A stretch of 15,889 nt of DNA from an archaeon. GTDB taxonomy: Archaea; Asgardarchaeota; Hermodarchaeia; Hermodarchaeales; Hermodarchaeaceae. Below the pieces are notes generated by a model that did no database searches, was not told the origin of the DNA, and saw only the letters and a list, made by a program, of their open reading frames with translations. Below, piece after piece: positions 13,420 through 15,889 of this stretch (within the stretch, counting starts at the first letter, position 1; every line of letters begins with the position of its first letter). The translations under genes and the position numbers were made by a program. The stretch spans positions 1 to 15,889 of the forward strand of contig JABXGU010000739.1 in assembly GCA_016550415.1 (NCBI GenBank). Direction: 5' to 3'.

Positions 13420-15889
13420 TGTTCCACTCTCAAAACTTCTCTTAGATAAGGTGCAGTAGGTGTAGCCATCCTAGAAACATCATCCGGTGTTCCAGCAGCA
13501 ATTACCCTACCACCTTTTGGACCTCCTCCAGGACCCAGCTCAATTAGCCAATCACAGTTAGCTAATATGTAGGGATTATGCTCAATGACTATGACCGTAT
13601 GTTCTTGTTCTACAAGATGATGCAACACGTTCGCTAGACGCACGATATCTTCCATGTGCTGCCCCACAGTTGGTTCATCGAGGATATACAGTGTCTTAGT
13701 CTTACCCCTCTTTAGAAGCTCTCGTGCAATTTTTAAACGCTGAATCTCACCACCAGAAAGCGAAAAAGCTGGTTGATGCCACCTCAAGTAGCCCAAGCCC
13801 ACTGAACGGGCAATTTCCAGCGGTCGAGCTATTTTTTCTTCATCGTGAAATAGTTCATAGACCTCATCTAGGGTTAGCTGGTTTAGTTCCGGTAATGCTA
13901 CACCCTTTACTCGTATATCCCATGCCTCAGCAAGATATCCGGTCCCCCTGCAAGTTTCACACTCTTCATATACGTCAGGAAGAAAGCCCATATCAATATG
14001 GATTAATCCCCTCCCTCTACAGGGTTTACAAATTCCTCCCAATGTTCTAAGATCTATTCCCAGAGCTTTGGCGTCATCACTATCAGCATATATCTTTAGC
14101 ATAGAGTTGTGAATATCGAGATATCGAGAAGGGCTGCCTATCCCACCTCGACTTTGGTCAACAATCACAGTTTGGGAAGGTGTTCCCTGAATTGACTCAT
14201 ATTCAAGGGAATCTACAGGCTCTTTCGCAAATGATGAGGAATGTGATTTACGTACTAGTGCTCGACCCAAGGTATCAATAAGGAGTGTACTCTTGCCTGA
14301 TCCTGACACGCCACAAATACCCACTAGGGTGCTTAGGGGTATCTTCACGGTATCACCCCGTAAATTATTGCCACGCGCACCTTTAATTGTCAGCCACCCT
14401 TGTGGTAGTTGGCGGTCTCGAATCAGCTTCTCACGTCTTGCACCTCTGAGCCACTTACCAGTTAATGTATCAGTCTCAGCAAGTTCCTGTGGTGTTCCTG
14501 TTGCGACGATTTTGCCTCCAGTTGTTCCTGCGCCAGGACCCATATCAATTAGATAATCTGCTGCTTTGATTAGTTGCAAATCATGTTCTACTACAATTAC
14601 AGTGTTCCCTTCATCTCGAAGTTCTTTCAATGCATCTTTGAGTGCTTCTAATTCGGTTGGATGCATTCCACGTGATGGTTCATCTAGGAGAATTGTCAAT
14701 GAGGTTAATCCACTGCCTAAAAGTCCAGCTAGCTTAATTCGCTGTGCTTCACCTGCCGAAAGAGTACCAACAGGACGATTCAGATGCAAATATCCTAATC
14801 CAACCTGTTGAAGAAAGTGTAGCCTGCGTTGTGAGATTTCTAGACTGGTCCCTGCAAAGGGGTCACTAGATGCAGGTATGATAACCTTCTCTAATACGTC
14901 TCTTAATTGTTCGAGGGGCATTTCACTTAATTGATGAAAATTGTATCCGCCAAGAGTTACTGCCAAGTATTCAGGGCGAAGTCCTGCACCTTTGCATTCT
15001 GGACATTGCACAACATCTGTGTAAGTCCCATGGATGTCCCAATTACGAACCCACCCTCCATAGAAACCACTCCATTTCCAAGTAGATTTTTTCATTGCGC
15101 CACTTGACTTACTTTGATAAATCCAAGTGTAGATTTCTCCATCACCATAAAGAAAAGCGTCTTGAGCCTCCTTTGACATCTCTCTCCAAGGCGTTCGAAT
15201 AGGGTCAAAACCATAGCGTTTTCCAATCTCAGTTATTATTGGTTGGTCTTTGCAAAGAAAGTTTTGAGGCCAATAGCCTGGTGAATACATTGCACCCAGG
15301 CAAAGTGGTTTTTCTGGGTGAGTGATTAGTTTCTCTGGTCGGGGTACCAGTATAGTTCCAATTCCTGTGCATTCTGGACAATTTGCTGCATAGTTACTTG
15401 TTGAAAAGTGTCGGGGTTTCGCAATTTGGGCTCGCTCTCCGCACTGGGGGCAAATCCACTCTTTCTCTCTTTTCATTTTAGCCCCACATTTAAGGCACTG
15501 TCGTTCCCCGATTCCTGCTAACAGTACCCCTAGATGATGGCTCAACTCACTAGCTGCACCAACTGAACCACGGCGAGTAAATTGAGGTAGAGTAGACCAT
15601 CCATGTACCACCTGCAATCCAACGGTTAGAGTGACACCCAAACCTGTGATGGAATCAACTTGTGCTTCTGGACCCTCCCTTGTTCCTTGCCGTTCATAGA
15701 GCGAAAGGGTTTCAAGGAATCTACGACGAGCCTCCGATTCAAGAACGTAACTTACTAGACTTGATTTTCCGCTTCCGGATACCCCTGTGACCACAGTGAA
15801 AGTGCCCTTGGGGATATCCACACTCACTCCCTGCAAATTGTTAGCTTGAGCATTACGAATATAATTGTATGCGGACTTCTCAGAAGTAA
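13416..15889 (-). CDS. UvrA-like double ABC ATPase without UvrB-binding region (5' end outside window)
   Basis: Tandem ABC ATPase of the UvrA family. The frame stays open through the right edge, and the extra residues (YIRNAQANNLQGV) match the UvrA N-terminus, so the true start is beyond 15889; the TTG at 15836 is not the start. Counting from that TTG: Walker A GVSGSGKS (18-25) and GVSGSGKS (509-516), signatures LSAGEAQR (359) and LSGGEIQR (693), Walker B/D-loops LLDEPSRG and ILDEPTVG, and zinc modules at Cys153/156 with Cys278/281 and at Cys603/606 with Cys626/629. The stretch from Cys114 to Cys153 is only about 40 residues, whereas bacterial UvrA has its UvrB-binding domain there; it also has RRGSVGAASEL where UvrA has RSTVGTxTE. 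It therefore resembles UvrA2/DrrC-type proteins, which bind DNA without the UvrBC pathway. Confidence 0.85.
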   Translation of the reverse strand, partial: TSEKSAYNYIRNAQANNLQGVSVDIPKGTFTVVTGVSGSGKSSLVSYVLESEARRRFLETLSLYERQGTREGPEAQVDSITGLGVTLTVGLQVVHGWSTLPQFTRRGSVGAASELSHHLGVLLAGIGERQCLKCGAKMKREKEWICPQCGERAQIAKPRHFSTSNYAANCPECTGIGTILVPRPEKLITHPEKPLCLGAMYSPGYWPQNFLCKDQPIITEIGKRYGFDPIRTPWREMSKEAQDAFLYGDGEIYTWIYQSKSSGAMKKSTWKWSGFYGGWVRNWDIHGTYTDVVQCPECKGAGLRPEYLAVTLGGYNFHQLSEMPLEQLRDVLEKVIIPASSDPFAGTSLEISQRRLHFLQQVGLGYLHLNRPVGTLSAGEAQRIKLAGLLGSGLTSLTILLDEPSRGMHPTELEALKDALKELRDEGNTVIVVEHDLQLIKAADYLIDMGPGAGTTGGKIVATGTPQELAETDTLTGKWLRGARREKLIRDRQLPQGWLTIKGARGNNLRGDTVKIPLSTLVGICGVSGSGKSTLLIDTLGRALVRKSHSSSFAKEPVDSLEYESIQGTPSQTVIVDQSRGGIGSPSRYLDIHNSMLKIYADSDDAKALGIDLRTLGGICKPCRGRGLIHIDMGFLPDVYEECETCRGTGYLAEAWDIRVKGVALPELNQLTLDEVYELFHDEEKIARPLEIARSVGLGYLRWHQPAFSLSGGEIQRLKIARELLKRGKTKTLYILDEPTVGQHMEDIVRLANVLHHLVEQEHTVIVIEHNPYILANCDWLIELGPGGGPKGGRVIAAGTPDDVSRMATPTAPYLREVLRVEQ

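Noticed and set aside
13416..15889. Canonical UvrA of nucleotide excision repair
   Set aside because: The UvrB-binding region between the first Cys pair and the zinc module is missing, and neither uvrB nor uvrC is nearby.
1..15889. CRISPR arrays, tRNA or rRNA genes, insertion sequences
   Set aside because: No regularly spaced repeats, tRNA cloverleaf or rRNA segments, transposase motifs or terminal inverted repeats were seen on either strand.

Overview
The window is archaeal DNA. The evidence is a CofC-type F420-biosynthesis guanylyltransferase, formylmethanofuran dehydrogenase (Fwd) subunit homologues, an HdrA-type flavoprotein, a CdhE-type Fe-S domain and a CooC-type ATPase, all in moderately AT-rich DNA with compact genes. 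Many starts look like GTG or TTG chosen by a clear Shine-Dalgarno (SD) sequence. Gene content fits an anaerobe with tetrahydromethanopterin/F420/Wood-Ljungdahl-type C1 metabolism, such as an Asgard or Bathyarchaeia-like lineage. This placement is an inference; no rRNA or other phylogenetic marker lies in the window.

Layout, left to right. (1) A GPH-family (MelB-like) transporter (+) ends at a hairpin shared with a convergent pair: rhomboid protease then cofC (both -). (2) An FwdD-like molybdopterin-binding protein (+) converges, across a perfect 10-bp hairpin, on a two-gene operon (-) made of HdrA-MvhD and an eight-motif FwdF-like polyferredoxin. (3) Divergent from hdrA run an ICMT/PEMT-like membrane methyltransferase, a CdhE-type Fe-S/ferredoxin fusion, an FwdB-like protein and a CooC-like ATPase (all +). 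(4) On the minus strand follow a stand-alone CheY-like receiver, a six-helix membrane protein of unknown function, and a translationally coupled pair: a UvrA-like double ABC ATPase (running off the right edge) and a QW-repeat alpha-toroid protein.

How they may work together. The central 3.1-11.1 kb looks like one redox module split over divergent and convergent transcripts: pterin-binding FwdB and FwdD homologues, a polyferredoxin wire, a flavin-containing HdrA-MvhD hub and extra Fe-S carriers. FwdA, FwdC, FwdE, HdrB, HdrC, hydrogenase and CODH are all absent from the window. The FwdB homologue has Glu-Tyr where active FwdB has the Cys/Sec-His metal-ligand and catalytic pair, so this is probably not an ordinary CO2-reducing Fwd. 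The second unusual unit is the UvrA-like ATPase, which lacks the UvrB-binding region and shares a 4-nt overlap with a terpene-cyclase-fold protein. No rRNA, tRNA, CRISPR array or insertion sequence was seen, and no gene-free stretch exceeds 200 bases.
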